From: an archaeon
GTDB taxonomy: Archaea > Iainarchaeota > Iainarchaeia > Iainarchaeales > Iainarchaeaceae
Length of the DNA: 24,282 bases
Reading direction: 5' to 3'
Assembly (NCBI GenBank): GCA_024653905.1
Contig: JANLGZ010000012.1
Coordinates: 1 to 24,282, forward strand
In this document: in pieces, positions 14,907 to 22,715 of the stretch
Position numbering within the stretch: position 1 is the first letter of the stretch
Layout of the letters: every line of letters starts with the position of its first letter
The notes under the pieces: generated by a model
Seen by the model: the letters and a program-made list of their open reading frames with translations, nothing else
What the model was told of the DNA's origin: nothing
Database searches by the model: none
Made by a program: the position numbers and the translations under genes

Positions 14907-16172
14907 ATGGATAAAATGACCGGAACTGTTGTAATAGGGTCCCAATTTGGGGATGAAGGTAAAGGAAAGGTTACTGATTTTTACGGAAAGAATGCTGATT
15001 TGGTTGTTAGATACCAAGGAGGCAATAATGCAGGACATACAGTTGTTATTGGAAGCCAAGTATTGAAATTTCATTTGCTTCCATCCGGAGTTGCACAGGG
15101 AAAAAGAATTCTAATTGGAGCAGGAGTTGTTCTTGATCCAAGAGTTTTGAAAAAAGAGGTTGAGGAATTTAAAGAAAAAGTAGACCTTGGAATTGATCCA
15201 AGAACACACATTATAATGCCTTGGCATAATTTAGAAGATGAGGGAAGAGAAGATTCGCGAGGCAAAACCAAAATCGGCACAACAAAAAGAGGAATAGGTC
15301 CTTGCTATGCTGATAAAGCACAAAGAGTAGGAATTAGGTTTGAAGATTTAGTGGATAAGAATAGGTTGGCTGAAAAAATTCGAGATGTTTATCCAGTTAA
15401 AAAAGCAATTCTGGAAAAGGTTTACAATTTAAAATTACCATTTGATGAAAATTCGGTTTTAGAAGAATACTCAAAACTCGGAACCTTATTTAAAAATAAA
15501 TTATGCGATGTTTCCTTAGAAGTTTGCACTGCTTTGGATGAAGGAAAAAGCGTTTTGTTTGAAGGGGCCCAAGGAACCTTTTTGGATAATGATTTTGGAA
15601 CCTACCCATTTGTTACTAGCTCCCACCCGATTTCCGGCGGAGTTTCAACAGGAGTCGGAATCCCAGTAAACAAAATCGGAAGAATAATTGGAATTGTAAA
15701 AGCTTACACAACAAGGGTTGGTTTTGGTCCTTTCCCAACTGAATTGAAAGATAAGATTGGAGACTATTTGGTTGAAAAAGGAAAAGAATTCGGAACAACC
15801 ACTGGAAGAAAAAGAAGAGTTGGTTGGCTAGATATTCCTATGATGAAAACTTCTATGCGATTAAATGGTTTTACTGAACTTGCGATTACAAAACTTGATG
15901 TTCTTTCTGGTTTGGAGAAAGTAAAAGTTTGCACGAGTTATAATGTTGGAACGAAAAAAATCGATTTATTCCCTTACTCAAATAAGGGTTTGGAAAATGC
16001 AATTGCAAACTATAAGGAATTTGAAGGTTTCACAATTACAGGCAAGGAAAAAAATTACTCTGATTTAGACGAGAATGCAAAAAAATATTTGGATTTTATT
16101 GAAAAAGAAATCGGGGCACCAATAAAACTGGTATCTATTGGACCAGGAAGAGAAGAAACTATTTTGAAATAG
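14907..16172 (+). CDS. purA: Adenylosuccinate synthetase
   Basis: Uses GTP and aspartate to turn IMP into adenylosuccinate, the first step to AMP. The GTP-site motif GSQFGDEGKGKVTDF lies at about residues 11-25, followed by RYQGGNNAGHTVV, the TTKRGIGPCYADKA loop, and FEGAQGTFLDNDFGTYPFVT. TGRKRRVGWLDI and the ITKLDVLSGL nucleotide-base motif follow. At 421 residues it is full length. The ATG at 14907 lies 24 nt after the shared TATA element; a second ATG three codons in is possible. It ends 2 nt from the convergent dph6 gene. Confidence 0.97.
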   Translation: MDKMTGTVVIGSQFGDEGKGKVTDFYGKNADLVVRYQGGNNAGHTVVIGSQVLKFHLLPSGVAQGKRILIGAGVVLDPRVLKKEVEEFKEKVDLGIDPRTHIIMPWHNLEDEGREDSRGKTKIGTTKRGIGPCYADKAQRVGIRFEDLVDKNRLAEKIRDVYPVKKAILEKVYNLKLPFDENSVLEEYSKLGTLFKNKLCDVSLEVCTALDEGKSVLFEGAQGTFLDNDFGTYPFVTSSHPISGGVSTGVGIPVNKIGRIIGIVKAYTTRVGFGPFPTELKDKIGDYLVEKGKEFGTTTGRKRRVGWLDIPMMKTSMRLNGFTELAITKLDVLSGLEKVKVCTSYNVGTKKIDLFPYSNKGLENAIANYKEFEGFTITGKEKNYSDLDENAKKYLDFIEKEIGAPIKLVSIGPGREETILK

Positions 16173-16174
16173 TT

Positions 16175-16831
16175 TCAGACCAAATCACAAAAATAAAATC
16201 TATTATCCCTGAGAACAATTTCCCCTTTTTTGAATTCTAATGGTTTTTTGAAAATCGGACCAGCATATACAAATGAATGGAACTCACCATTTTCTCCGCA
16301 CCAATCTGTTCCTTCAGGAAGATCATTTAGAAATTCTTGATTAAATTCTTTTCCAACAAATTCTTTTCCTAATTTTTCTGAATCCACACAAGTAATTATT
16401 GCTTTGAAATTAGAATCAATAAATTGTTCAGCGAGTTTTTTTGTGTCTTTTTTCCACAAAGGAAAAATCGGTTTAGCCCTTGTTTGTTTCAACTGGGCTT
16501 CCCTGTACTCGCGTATGTCCTGTAAAAAAAGATCACCAAAGCAAACAAGAGTAACTTCTAAGGAAGTATATTTGTTCATTGCATCTTCCATTTTCTTTGA
16601 ATAATCTTCACAGCTTGAATCTTTTTTAATAAAAACTTTTTCCAATGGAATCCCAAGCGCTTCGGCTTGTTGTTCAAGAAGCTCTCTTCTTACCCCATGC
16701 ATACTTATCCTATCATAATCTTCAGTAAGAGTAGTTAGCAAAGCAACAATTTCAAAACCCTGCTTTTGAATTTCTTGCAAAGCAAGAGCAGAATCTTTTC
16801 CACCGCTCCAACAAACCAAAACTTTTTCCAT
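16175..16831 (-). CDS. dph6: Diphthine-ammonia ligase
   Basis: Performs the last, ATP-dependent amidation of diphthine on elongation factor 2. The 218-residue length is that of the minimal archaeal Dph6. The N-terminal ATP-pyrophosphatase loop LVCWSGGKDSALA holds the SGGKDS signature at residues 9-14. The SMHGVRRELLEQQAEALGIP stretch and the closing DWCGENGEFHSFVY motif are characteristic. It pairs functionally with dph5 at 3.7-4.5 kb, so at least two diphthamide steps are encoded here. It runs convergent to purA with a 2-nt spacer, leaving almost no room for separate terminators. Confidence 0.95.
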   Translation of the reverse strand: MEKVLVCWSGGKDSALALQEIQKQGFEIVALLTTLTEDYDRISMHGVRRELLEQQAEALGIPLEKVFIKKDSSCEDYSKKMEDAMNKYTSLEVTLVCFGDLFLQDIREYREAQLKQTRAKPIFPLWKKDTKKLAEQFIDSNFKAIITCVDSEKLGKEFVGKEFNQEFLNDLPEGTDWCGENGEFHSFVYAGPIFKKPLEFKKGEIVLRDNRFYFCDLV

Positions 16832-16869
16832 AACAAAGAAAACACGGAAAAGAAGAAATAGTTAATTGA

Positions 16870-17070
16870 TTAAATTTTTTTAAGGCCATCACACATTGGA
16901 AAAGCCATACAGCCCCAAAAAGCACCGAACTTGCTTTTGCGAATAACCATTCCTAAATTACAATTAGGACATTTAGGACTTTTTATTTTGGATTTTGCAT
17001 GCTTGGAACAAACAGGCATTCCAGATGCATTGGATTTTGATGCTTCGCTTCCACATTCAGCACATTTCAT
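16870..17070 (-). CDS. Small zinc-ribbon protein with topoisomerase-type C4 finger
   Basis: A 66-residue protein rich in cysteine. An N-terminal C-x2-C (CAECG) with a later C-x2-H (CSKH) could form one zinc site. The C-terminal half, CPNCNLGMVIRKSKFGAFWG followed by CMAFPMC, matches the C4 zinc finger found at the end of bacterial and archaeal type IA topoisomerases. Here it stands alone, so a free nucleic-acid-binding finger is likely. No topoisomerase domain is adjacent. Whether it is a conserved small protein or a detached domain cannot be told from one genome. Confidence 0.8.
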   Translation of the reverse strand: MKCAECGSEASKSNASGMPVCSKHAKSKIKSPKCPNCNLGMVIRKSKFGAFWGCMAFPMCDGLKKI

Positions 17071-17122
17071 TTGAATCAGAATGACTGAAAGAACGAAAAG
17101 AATATAAATCTTGAACCCAAAT

Positions 17123-17186
17123 TTTTGAAAATAAAAATATTTAAAAAAAATTAATGATTAAAAAATAAAAATAACAAAAATTAAAA
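17123..17186 (-). terminator. T-rich terminator region
   Basis: On the minus strand this stretch carries repeated runs of five to eight T residues directly after the gene ending at 17211, with no strong hairpin. Archaeal RNA polymerase commonly stops at such T-tracts. Between 17071 and 17210 I see only these tracts and a TATA-like ATTTATAT (17102-17109) for the zinc-ribbon gene. Confidence 0.4.
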
Positions 17187-17210
17187 GTAGTTGTTGGATT
17201 TTTGTTGTTT

Positions 17211-17597
17211 TTAACTCGCAATGAATCTTTCTTTATCAAGATTGATTTCTTCCTGCAGTTGGTTGAAAACTTCTCTAAACGTTTCCAGAACTTCCCTTGA
17301 TTTATCTCCAAACAAGGGTTTTAACATTCCAATAGCCTGACTTAAATCCGCATCTTTAACAAGAAAAACATTTATAGAATCAGGCTGATCTTTAATAATC
17401 TCAATAAAAGAATTTTTAGCTTCATTAGCTATTCCTTCAATAGAAAGTGCTTTTTCGAGTGCAAATTTAGCACTCATATTGACTTGGATTTTTAAAACAT
17501 CCTCAAATTTGACCTTTTTTTTCCTTGTTCTGCCAAAAATACTATCATTAATGGATTTAGCCTTTTTTGAAAGTATTTCTCTTGAAATTTCAGCCAT
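17211..17597 (-). CDS. Unrecognised 128-residue soluble helical protein
   Basis: I cannot assign a family. The sequence is soluble and probably mainly helical, with no signal peptide or membrane span. There is a basic patch, GRTRKKKVKFEDV, around residues 22-34, and an amphipathic C-terminal half (DKSREVLETFREVFNQLQEE). A helix-strand stretch, DQPDSINVFLVKDADLSQAIGML, occupies the middle. It is divergent from glyA across about 76 nt; a TATA-like TTATTAAG lies near 17620-17627, about 27 nt before the ATG, so it probably has a leaderless mRNA. The basic patch allows, but does not show, nucleic-acid binding. Confidence 0.65.
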   Translation of the reverse strand: MAEISREILSKKAKSINDSIFGRTRKKKVKFEDVLKIQVNMSAKFALEKALSIEGIANEAKNSFIEIIKDQPDSINVFLVKDADLSQAIGMLKPLFGDKSREVLETFREVFNQLQEEINLDKERFIAS

Positions 17598-17660
17598 ACT
17601 TTTAATTTACGGCGAAACGCTTAATAATAATGGCTTCCCTATTCTATTCTATTGCTTAGT

Positions 17661-17668
17661 GGGGTGAT
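17661..17668 (+). promoter_or_regulatory. Ribosome binding site that fixes the glyA TTG start
   Basis: GGGGTGAT is strongly complementary to the archaeal 16S 3' end and lies 5 nt before a TTG. An in-frame stop (TGA at 17665) just upstream rules out an earlier start, so glyA must begin at this TTG or at a later internal codon. Confidence 0.7.
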
Positions 17669-17673
17669 GGTTT

Positions 17674-18924
17674 TTGTACAAGCAGCATTTGGATTACTTA
17701 AAAGAAAACGATAGTAAAGTATTTGAATTACTGGAAAAAGAAAAAGAAAGACAAATGAATGGAATAGAACTAATTGCTTCAGAAAATGTTGTTTCTCAAG
17801 GTGTATTAGAAGCAATGGGAAGCGTTGCAACAAACAAATACTCTGAAGGATATCCGCATAAGAGATATTACGGCGGAAACGATGTTATTGATGAAATAGA
17901 AGACCTTGCAATTGACAGGGCAAAACAACTTTTTAATGCAGAACATGTGAATGTACAGCCATTAAGCGGTTCGCCCGCAAACATGGCAGTTTATTATGCA
18001 GTAATGGAACTCGGAGATACTGCAATGGGCCTTAAATTAACTGAAGGCGGTCACCTTACTCATGGCCATAAGGTTAATTTTTCAGGAAAACTTTACAACT
18101 TTGAACAGTACGGTGTGGACAAGGAAACCGAACAACTGAACTATGATGCAATAGCAGAAAAAGCAGCAGAAATAAAACCAAAACTAATATTGTCTGGTTA
18201 CACTGCATACCCAAGAAAAATCGATTTTAAAAGATTCAGAAAAATCTGCGATGAAGTTAATGCTTTTTGTATGGCGGACATTGCACACATTGCAGGATTA
18301 TGTGCCGGCGGAGCCCATGAAAACCCTGTGCCTTACTTTGATGCAGTAACAACAACAACACACAAAAGTTTGAGAGGTCCAAGAGGAGCAATAATAATGT
18401 GTAAAGAGGAATTTGCAGAAAAAATTGACAAAGCGGTTTTCCCTGGATTGCAGGGCGGACCGCATGATCATATTACTGCCGCAAAAGCAGTTGCATTCGG
18501 AGAAGCATTAGAACCAAGCTTCAAAGATTACGCTGCACAAATAGTGAAAAATTCCCGAGCACTAGCAAAAACACTGAGTGATAATGGAATAAGAATTGTT
18601 TCAGGCGGAACAGATAATCATTTGCTCTTGGCTGATGTCACAAGCGTTGGTTTAAGAGGCAAAGAAGCAGAAACTACGCTTGACAAGGTTGGAATTTACT
18701 GCAACAAAAACACTGTTCCTTTTGATACAGGAACCCCATGGGACCCAAGCGGAATAAGACTGGGAACCCCTGTTTTAACAACAAGAGGTATGAAAGAAAA
18801 AGAATCAGAACAAATAGGAATGTTCATTTCTGAAGCATTAAAGAATTCAAAAGATGACACAAAGATTCAGGAAATACGAAAGCAAACACTGGAATTATGC
18901 AAACAGTTTCGCTTTTACGAGTGA
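17674..18924 (+). CDS. glyA: Serine hydroxymethyltransferase
   Basis: PLP enzyme that moves the serine beta-carbon to tetrahydrofolate, giving glycine and 5,10-methylene-THF. At 416 residues it resembles the bacterial form. Motifs: IELIASENVVS near residues 31-41, NKYSEGYPHKRYYGGND near 54-70, QPLSGSPANMAVY near 95-107, and the PLP-lysine motif TTTTHKSLRGPRGA with Lys at about 231. SGGTDNHLLLADV and GIRLGTPVLTTRGM follow. The start is a TTG set by a strong ribosome site. It leads the glyA-folD-purN-purH operon, supplying both glycine for PurD and one-carbon units for PurN and PurH. Confidence 0.97.
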   Translation: MYKQHLDYLKENDSKVFELLEKEKERQMNGIELIASENVVSQGVLEAMGSVATNKYSEGYPHKRYYGGNDVIDEIEDLAIDRAKQLFNAEHVNVQPLSGSPANMAVYYAVMELGDTAMGLKLTEGGHLTHGHKVNFSGKLYNFEQYGVDKETEQLNYDAIAEKAAEIKPKLILSGYTAYPRKIDFKRFRKICDEVNAFCMADIAHIAGLCAGGAHENPVPYFDAVTTTTHKSLRGPRGAIIMCKEEFAEKIDKAVFPGLQGGPHDHITAAKAVAFGEALEPSFKDYAAQIVKNSRALAKTLSDNGIRIVSGGTDNHLLLADVTSVGLRGKEAETTLDKVGIYCNKNTVPFDTGTPWDPSGIRLGTPVLTTRGMKEKESEQIGMFISEALKNSKDDTKIQEIRKQTLELCKQFRFYE

Positions 18925-18928
18925 TTAA

Positions 18929-19798
18929 ATGCAGGGAAAAATAATTGATGGAAAAGCAATTGCTGATGATATCCTCAAAAAATTAAAGAAAGAACTGAAA
19001 GAATATAAAACTAATAACAATCCAATTCCAAAACTTGTAGTAATACAGGTCGGAGAAGATCCTGCTTCTACAATTTATGTAAACAAAAAACATAAAGCCT
19101 GTGAAGAAATAGGGATAGATTCAGAAATCAAAAGGTTTCCTGAAACAATTTCCTATTCTGATTTTTTAAAAGAAATAGGAAAACTGAATAAAGATGATTC
19201 AGTAAATGGAATACTAGTACAGATGCCTTTACCCGAACATTTGAATCACAAGCAAGTGTTTGAAACAATTGCGGTTGAAAAAGATGTTGATGGGTTTCAT
19301 CCTTTCAATCATGGGAAAAATCTTTTAGGAAAAAAAGGAATTGCTCCCGCAACACCAAAAGGAATAATGACTCTGCTTGAAAGCACAGGAGTTACTTTGG
19401 AGGGAAAGAATGCAGTTGTTGTCGGAAGAAGCAATATTGTTGGAAAACCAATAGCATTAATGCTGATTAATGAGGGGTGTACGGTTAGTGTTTGCAACAG
19501 CAAAACCAAAAATCTGAAAATGTTTACAAAAGAAGCAGATATTCTTGTGGTTGCAGTTGGAAAATGCAATATTATTACTGAGGACATGGTGAAAAAAGGA
19601 GCAATAATAATAGATGTGGGAATGAACAGAAACAAAGAAGGAAAACTTTGCGGAGATGTTGATTTTGAAAATGTTAAAAAAGTTGCTTCATGGATAACTC
19701 CAGTTCCAAAAGGAGTCGGACCAATGACAATTGCTTCATTAATGGAAAATACCATTGAAGCATGTAAGCAACAGGGGAAATGCACATGCTCAAAATAG
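18929..19798 (+). CDS. folD: Methylene-THF dehydrogenase / methenyl-THF cyclohydrolase
   Basis: Bifunctional enzyme that oxidises 5,10-methylene-THF and opens the product to 10-formyl-THF, the donor for PurN and PurH. It has 289 residues. The active-site lysine lies in STIYVNKKHKACEEIGI (about residue 54), and KDVDGFHPFNHG and TPKGIMTLLE are intact. The dinucleotide-binding part is VVVGRSNIVGKPIA followed by CTVSVCNSKT, and the closing TPVPKGVGPMTIASLMENT is diagnostic. It begins 4 nt after the glyA stop, with a GTGAT ribosome site overlapping that stop, and overlaps purN. Confidence 0.97.
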   Translation: MQGKIIDGKAIADDILKKLKKELKEYKTNNNPIPKLVVIQVGEDPASTIYVNKKHKACEEIGIDSEIKRFPETISYSDFLKEIGKLNKDDSVNGILVQMPLPEHLNHKQVFETIAVEKDVDGFHPFNHGKNLLGKKGIAPATPKGIMTLLESTGVTLEGKNAVVVGRSNIVGKPIALMLINEGCTVSVCNSKTKNLKMFTKEADILVVAVGKCNIITEDMVKKGAIIIDVGMNRNKEGKLCGDVDFENVKKVASWITPVPKGVGPMTIASLMENTIEACKQQGKCTCSK

Positions 19799-20391
19799 GC
19801 GTGCTGGGTTCTACTAAAGGAACTGATTTGCAGGCCATTTTAGATGCTATTGAAAATAAAAAATTGGAAGCTGAAATTGTTCTTGTTGTTAGTGATAAAA
19901 AAGATGCTTTCATTCTTGAAAGAGCAAAAAAATATTCAATTGAAACTTTTTCTGCGAATTATAATGATTTTGAAACTCGTGAAGAAGCAGAAAAACAAAT
20001 TATTAAAAAGTTAAATGAAAAAAAAACTAATTTGATTCTTTTAATCGGTTTTATGAAAATTGTTTCTCCGAATTTTGTTAAAGAATTCAAAGGAAGAATC
20101 TGGAATATACACCCTTCACTTTTGCCAAAGTATGCAGGAGGAATGAACAATAATGTTCATGAAGAAGTTTTGAAAAATAAAGACAAGGAAACAGGCTGTA
20201 CTTTACACGAGGTTTCAAAGGAAGTTGATAAAGGCAGAATAATTCTGCAAAAAAAGATTACTGTTGATGCTAAGGATACTGTTGATTCACTTAAGAAAAA
20301 AGTACAAAAACTTGAGCAGGAATGCTTTATAGAAGCCCTTAAAATGGTTATTGAAGGCAAATTAATTATTGGTGAGCAAAATGAAAGTTAA
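19786..20391 (+). CDS. purN: Phosphoribosylglycinamide formyltransferase (10-formyl-THF dependent)
   Basis: Transfers a formyl group from 10-formyl-THF to GAR. At about 201 residues it fits PurN. The N-terminal loop is VLGSTKGTDLQAILDAI, a longer variant of the classic GNGSNLQ. GFMKIVSPNFV precedes the catalytic NIHPSLLPKYAG (Asn and His near 107 and 109). GCTLHEVSKEVDKGRIILQ carries the catalytic Asp near 148. I chose the second ATG at 19786 because it gives the family N-terminus MLKIGVLGS; an ATG two codons earlier is also open. It overlaps the folD end and the purH start, so the operon is tightly coupled. Confidence 0.93.
   Translation: MLKIGVLGSTKGTDLQAILDAIENKKLEAEIVLVVSDKKDAFILERAKKYSIETFSANYNDFETREEAEKQIIKKLNEKKTNLILLIGFMKIVSPNFVKEFKGRIWNIHPSLLPKYAGGMNNNVHEEVLKNKDKETGCTLHEVSKEVDKGRIILQKKITVDAKDTVDSLKKKVQKLEQECFIEALKMVIEGKLIIGEQNES
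20371..20375 (+). promoter_or_regulatory. Ribosome binding site that fixes the purH start
   Basis: GGTGA lies 5 nt before the ATG at 20381, inside the last codons of purN. It favours that ATG over an upstream in-frame TTG at 20369, which would place the ribosome site inside the coding region. Confidence 0.65.
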
Positions 20392-21916
20392 AAGCGCATT
20401 AATCTCGGTTTCTGATAAAACAGGATTGGTTGAGTTTGCAAAAGAACTTGCTTCTAATGGAATAAAAATTATTTCTTCAGGCGGAACATTCAAAGCTCTT
20501 GAAGAAGCAGGAGTGAAAGCAATTACTGTTGATTCTGTCACTGGTTTTCCTGAAATGCTTGATGGCAGGGTTAAAACTTTGCACCCGAAATTACACGCAG
20601 GAATTCTTGCAAAAAGAAACCCCGAACATTTGAAACAATTAAAAGAACACGGCATTGAAACAATTGATTTGGTTGTTGTAAATTTATATCCTTTCAAAGA
20701 AACTATTTCAAAAAAAAATGTTTCAATAGAAGAAGCTATTGAAAATATTGATATCGGCGGTCCAACAATTATAAGGGCAGCTGCAAAGAATAGTGAAAGC
20801 GTTGGTGTTGTCGTAGATTCTTCACAATACGCAAAAGTTCTGGATGATTTGAAAAAAAATGATTTTTCTCTTTCTGAAAAAATGAAAAAAGAATTAGCAA
20901 TAGAAGCATTTGAACACACTGCATTTTATGATGCAACAATTTCAGGATATTTGAACAAAAAACTTGGAGGAAAAAAATTCCCTCAAAAACTTACTCTTGG
21001 TTTTGAAAAAATTTCTTCACTTAGGTATGGAGAAAACCCACACCAAGAAGCCGCAGTTTATGCTTCATCATTGAAATCAGATTCAGGAATAATTGATGCT
21101 GAACAATTGAATGGAAAGGAACTTTCATTCAATAATTATAATGATACTAATGCAGCGATTGAACTTGCAAAAGAGTTTGATGAAACTTGTGCTGTTATTG
21201 TAAAGCATGCAAACCCCTGCGGTGTTGCTGTTGGAAAGGAACTTTCTGAAACTTTCAAAAGAGCTTTGGATTGTGATGCTGAAAGCGCTTTTGGAGGAAT
21301 TATTGTACTTAATAGAGAATGTGATTTGAAAACAGCAAAGCAGATTACTGCTTTTTTTAACGAAGTTGTTGTTGCCCCTGGGTTCACCACTGATGCATTG
21401 AAAGAATTGAAATCAAAGAAGAATTTACGGATACTAAAGCTTGAAAATATGCGTAAAAACCCTCAAACCTTCGATTTTAAGCATGTAAAAGGCGGTTTGC
21501 TGATTCAGGACGAGGATAGAATTGGCTGTGAAAAATGGGAAAATAAGTCTGGAATTAAGGCTGAAAAACAAATTACTGATGATTTATTGTTTGGTTGGAA
21601 AGTGGTAAGGCACGTGAAAAGCAATGCAATTGTTCTTGTGAAAAACCAAGCCACAATTGGAATTGGCGTGGGTCAAACTTCCAGAGTAAAAGCAGCTGAG
21701 CAGGCAATAAAACAAGCCGGGAAAAAAGCAAAGGATTGTTCACTTGCTTCTGATGCATTTTTTCCTTTCAAAGACTCTATTGAATTAGCTGCACAAGCAG
21801 GAATCAAAGCCATTGTTGAACCAGGGGGTTCGATTAAAGATGATGAAGTTATTGCAGAATCAAAAAAACAGAATATTTCTCTTTATTTTACCGGCGAAAG
21901 GCATTTTAGGCATTAA
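20381..21916 (+). CDS. purH: Bifunctional AICAR transformylase / IMP cyclohydrolase
   Basis: Completes IMP synthesis: formylates AICAR with 10-formyl-THF and closes the ring. The 511 residues contain both domains. The N-terminal cyclohydrolase (MGS-like) part has SVSDKTGLVEFAKELASNG, SSGGTFKALEEAGV, DGRVKTLHPKLHAGILA and NIDIGGPTIIRAAAKN. The transformylase part has LRYGENPHQEAAVY, FNNYNDTNAAIELA, VKHANPCGVAVG with the catalytic Lys-His pair, and SAFGGIIVLNRE. It ends in the typical ERHFRH. Many archaea use PurP and PurO instead, so this bacterial-type fusion is notable. Its last 24 bases are echoed 79 nt downstream. Confidence 0.97.
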   Translation: MKVKSALISVSDKTGLVEFAKELASNGIKIISSGGTFKALEEAGVKAITVDSVTGFPEMLDGRVKTLHPKLHAGILAKRNPEHLKQLKEHGIETIDLVVVNLYPFKETISKKNVSIEEAIENIDIGGPTIIRAAAKNSESVGVVVDSSQYAKVLDDLKKNDFSLSEKMKKELAIEAFEHTAFYDATISGYLNKKLGGKKFPQKLTLGFEKISSLRYGENPHQEAAVYASSLKSDSGIIDAEQLNGKELSFNNYNDTNAAIELAKEFDETCAVIVKHANPCGVAVGKELSETFKRALDCDAESAFGGIIVLNRECDLKTAKQITAFFNEVVVAPGFTTDALKELKSKKNLRILKLENMRKNPQTFDFKHVKGGLLIQDEDRIGCEKWENKSGIKAEKQITDDLLFGWKVVRHVKSNAIVLVKNQATIGIGVGQTSRVKAAEQAIKQAGKKAKDCSLASDAFFPFKDSIELAAQAGIKAIVEPGGSIKDDEVIAESKKQNISLYFTGERHFRH

Positions 21917-21995
21917 GTAGCATCGAGCCGAAGGCGAAGATGGTACGCGTTACCGCCGGACGCAAACAGCGAGCGAAAGACACTTTAGGCATTGA
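21893..21995 (+). repeat. Duplicated purH 3' end flanking a GC-rich spacer
   Basis: The last 24 bases of purH (21893-21916) recur at 21972-21995 with four changes. Read as codons, both copies give (G/S)-E-R-H-F-R-H-stop; three of the four differences are synonymous, including TAA versus TGA. Between lie 55 bases that are clearly GC-rich in an AT-rich region. They hold short potential stems: GCC/GGC near 21927-21935 inside CATC/GATG, GGTA/TACC at 21942-21954, and CGC/GCG at 21961-21971. The second copy is in another frame from purH. A remnant of an inserted element at the gene end or a relic of a second purH are both possible. Confidence 0.6.
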
Positions 21996-22095
21996 AATAA
22001 AATTAAAACTAATTAAAAAATAAAAAAACTAATTTTTAAAAAATAATTAATTGTTTAGCAAGTTTCATCAAGCAATCAGGCATTTAAAAAAGTTA
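21996..22095. terminator. AT-rich region between convergent purH and cyclo-ligase genes
   Basis: No gene is seen. Minus-strand T-runs (T7 at 22022-22028 and T6 nearby) lie downstream of the cyclo-ligase gene, and a plus-strand T5 at 22033-22037 serves the purH side. Such tracts are typical archaeal transcription stops, so this stretch probably terminates both converging transcripts. Confidence 0.4.
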
Positions 22096-22677
22096 CTAAT
22101 TTTGAAAAACCTTCTTTTCAGTAACAACAAAATCCATTTTCACATCATGCGCCTTGTGAGAAATGCTTTCAACTATTTGAAATTCGAAAGCAAGTCCGAT
22201 TTTTTTCGCAACAATTTTGTTGAAATTAAAAAATTTATCATAAAAACCCTTGCCCCAGCCTATACGGTTTCCTTTTTTATCAAAAGCAACCCCCGGAACA
22301 ATGAACAACTCAATTTCATTAGGAGGAATGAAAACTTTTTCTTTAGGTTCAAGAATACCTTTGTTGTTTTCAATGAGCCCTTCAAAAGAATCTATTTTTG
22401 CAAAATATAAGTGCTCTTCACTTTCTTCCTTCATCACAGGAACGAAAACATTTTTGCCTTGTTTCCAGAGCTTTTCAATAATCTGTTTTGTTTCAACTTC
22501 ATTATTAAAAGAAATATATAACGCAATATTTTGCGCTTGATTTATTTCTTTTAGAGAAAAAAGGTTTTGAGTGATTTTTTTACTTTTTTCAAAAACTTCA
22601 GCATCAGACAAATATTTACGCTTTTTTTTCATAAGTTCACGAAGAAAATCCTTGTTTTCATTTGTAAATGCTGTCAT
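22096..22677 (-). CDS. 5-formyltetrahydrofolate cyclo-ligase
   Basis: ATP-dependent conversion of 5-formyl-THF to 5,10-methenyl-THF. It recovers the dead-end folate that serine hydroxymethyltransferase produces. The 193-residue length is normal. The N-terminal KDFLRELMKKKRKYLSD helix, the IALYISFNNEVET strand-turn, and VFVPVMKEE precede the signature PGVAFDKKGNRIGWGKGFYD, followed by the closing HDVKMDFVVTE. I chose the ATG at 22677 over a TTG six codons upstream; AAAATTTTATTC (near 22698-22709) sits about 27 nt before that ATG and suits a leaderless start. Function closes the folate set of glyA and folD. Confidence 0.93.
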   Translation of the reverse strand: MTAFTNENKDFLRELMKKKRKYLSDAEVFEKSKKITQNLFSLKEINQAQNIALYISFNNEVETKQIIEKLWKQGKNVFVPVMKEESEEHLYFAKIDSFEGLIENNKGILEPKEKVFIPPNEIELFIVPGVAFDKKGNRIGWGKGFYDKFFNFNKIVAKKIGLAFEFQIVESISHKAHDVKMDFVVTEKKVFQN

Positions 22678-22715
22678 GGTGCTCCATCCTATCAAAAAGA
22701 ATAAAATTTTAAAAA

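Noticed and set aside
19309..19785. A 158-codon minus-strand frame opposite folD
   Set aside because: Complement of a well-supported enzyme gene, with low-complexity Ser/Thr/Phe composition and no family features.
19800..19850. PurN N-terminal loop GSTKGTDLQ differing from GNGSNLQ
   Set aside because: I recall similar loops in other PurN subgroups, and the catalytic Asn, His and Asp are all intact, so it is a subgroup trait rather than damage.
20362..20919. A 185-codon open frame on the minus strand opposite purH
   Set aside because: It lies wholly within the conserved purH frame, is rich in Ser/Phe as expected of a reversed Lys/Glu-rich gene, and has no recognisable motif.
21917..21971. 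GC-rich spacer as a tRNA gene
   Set aside because: Three short stems can be drawn, but there is no acceptor stem, T-loop consensus or standard tRNA length.
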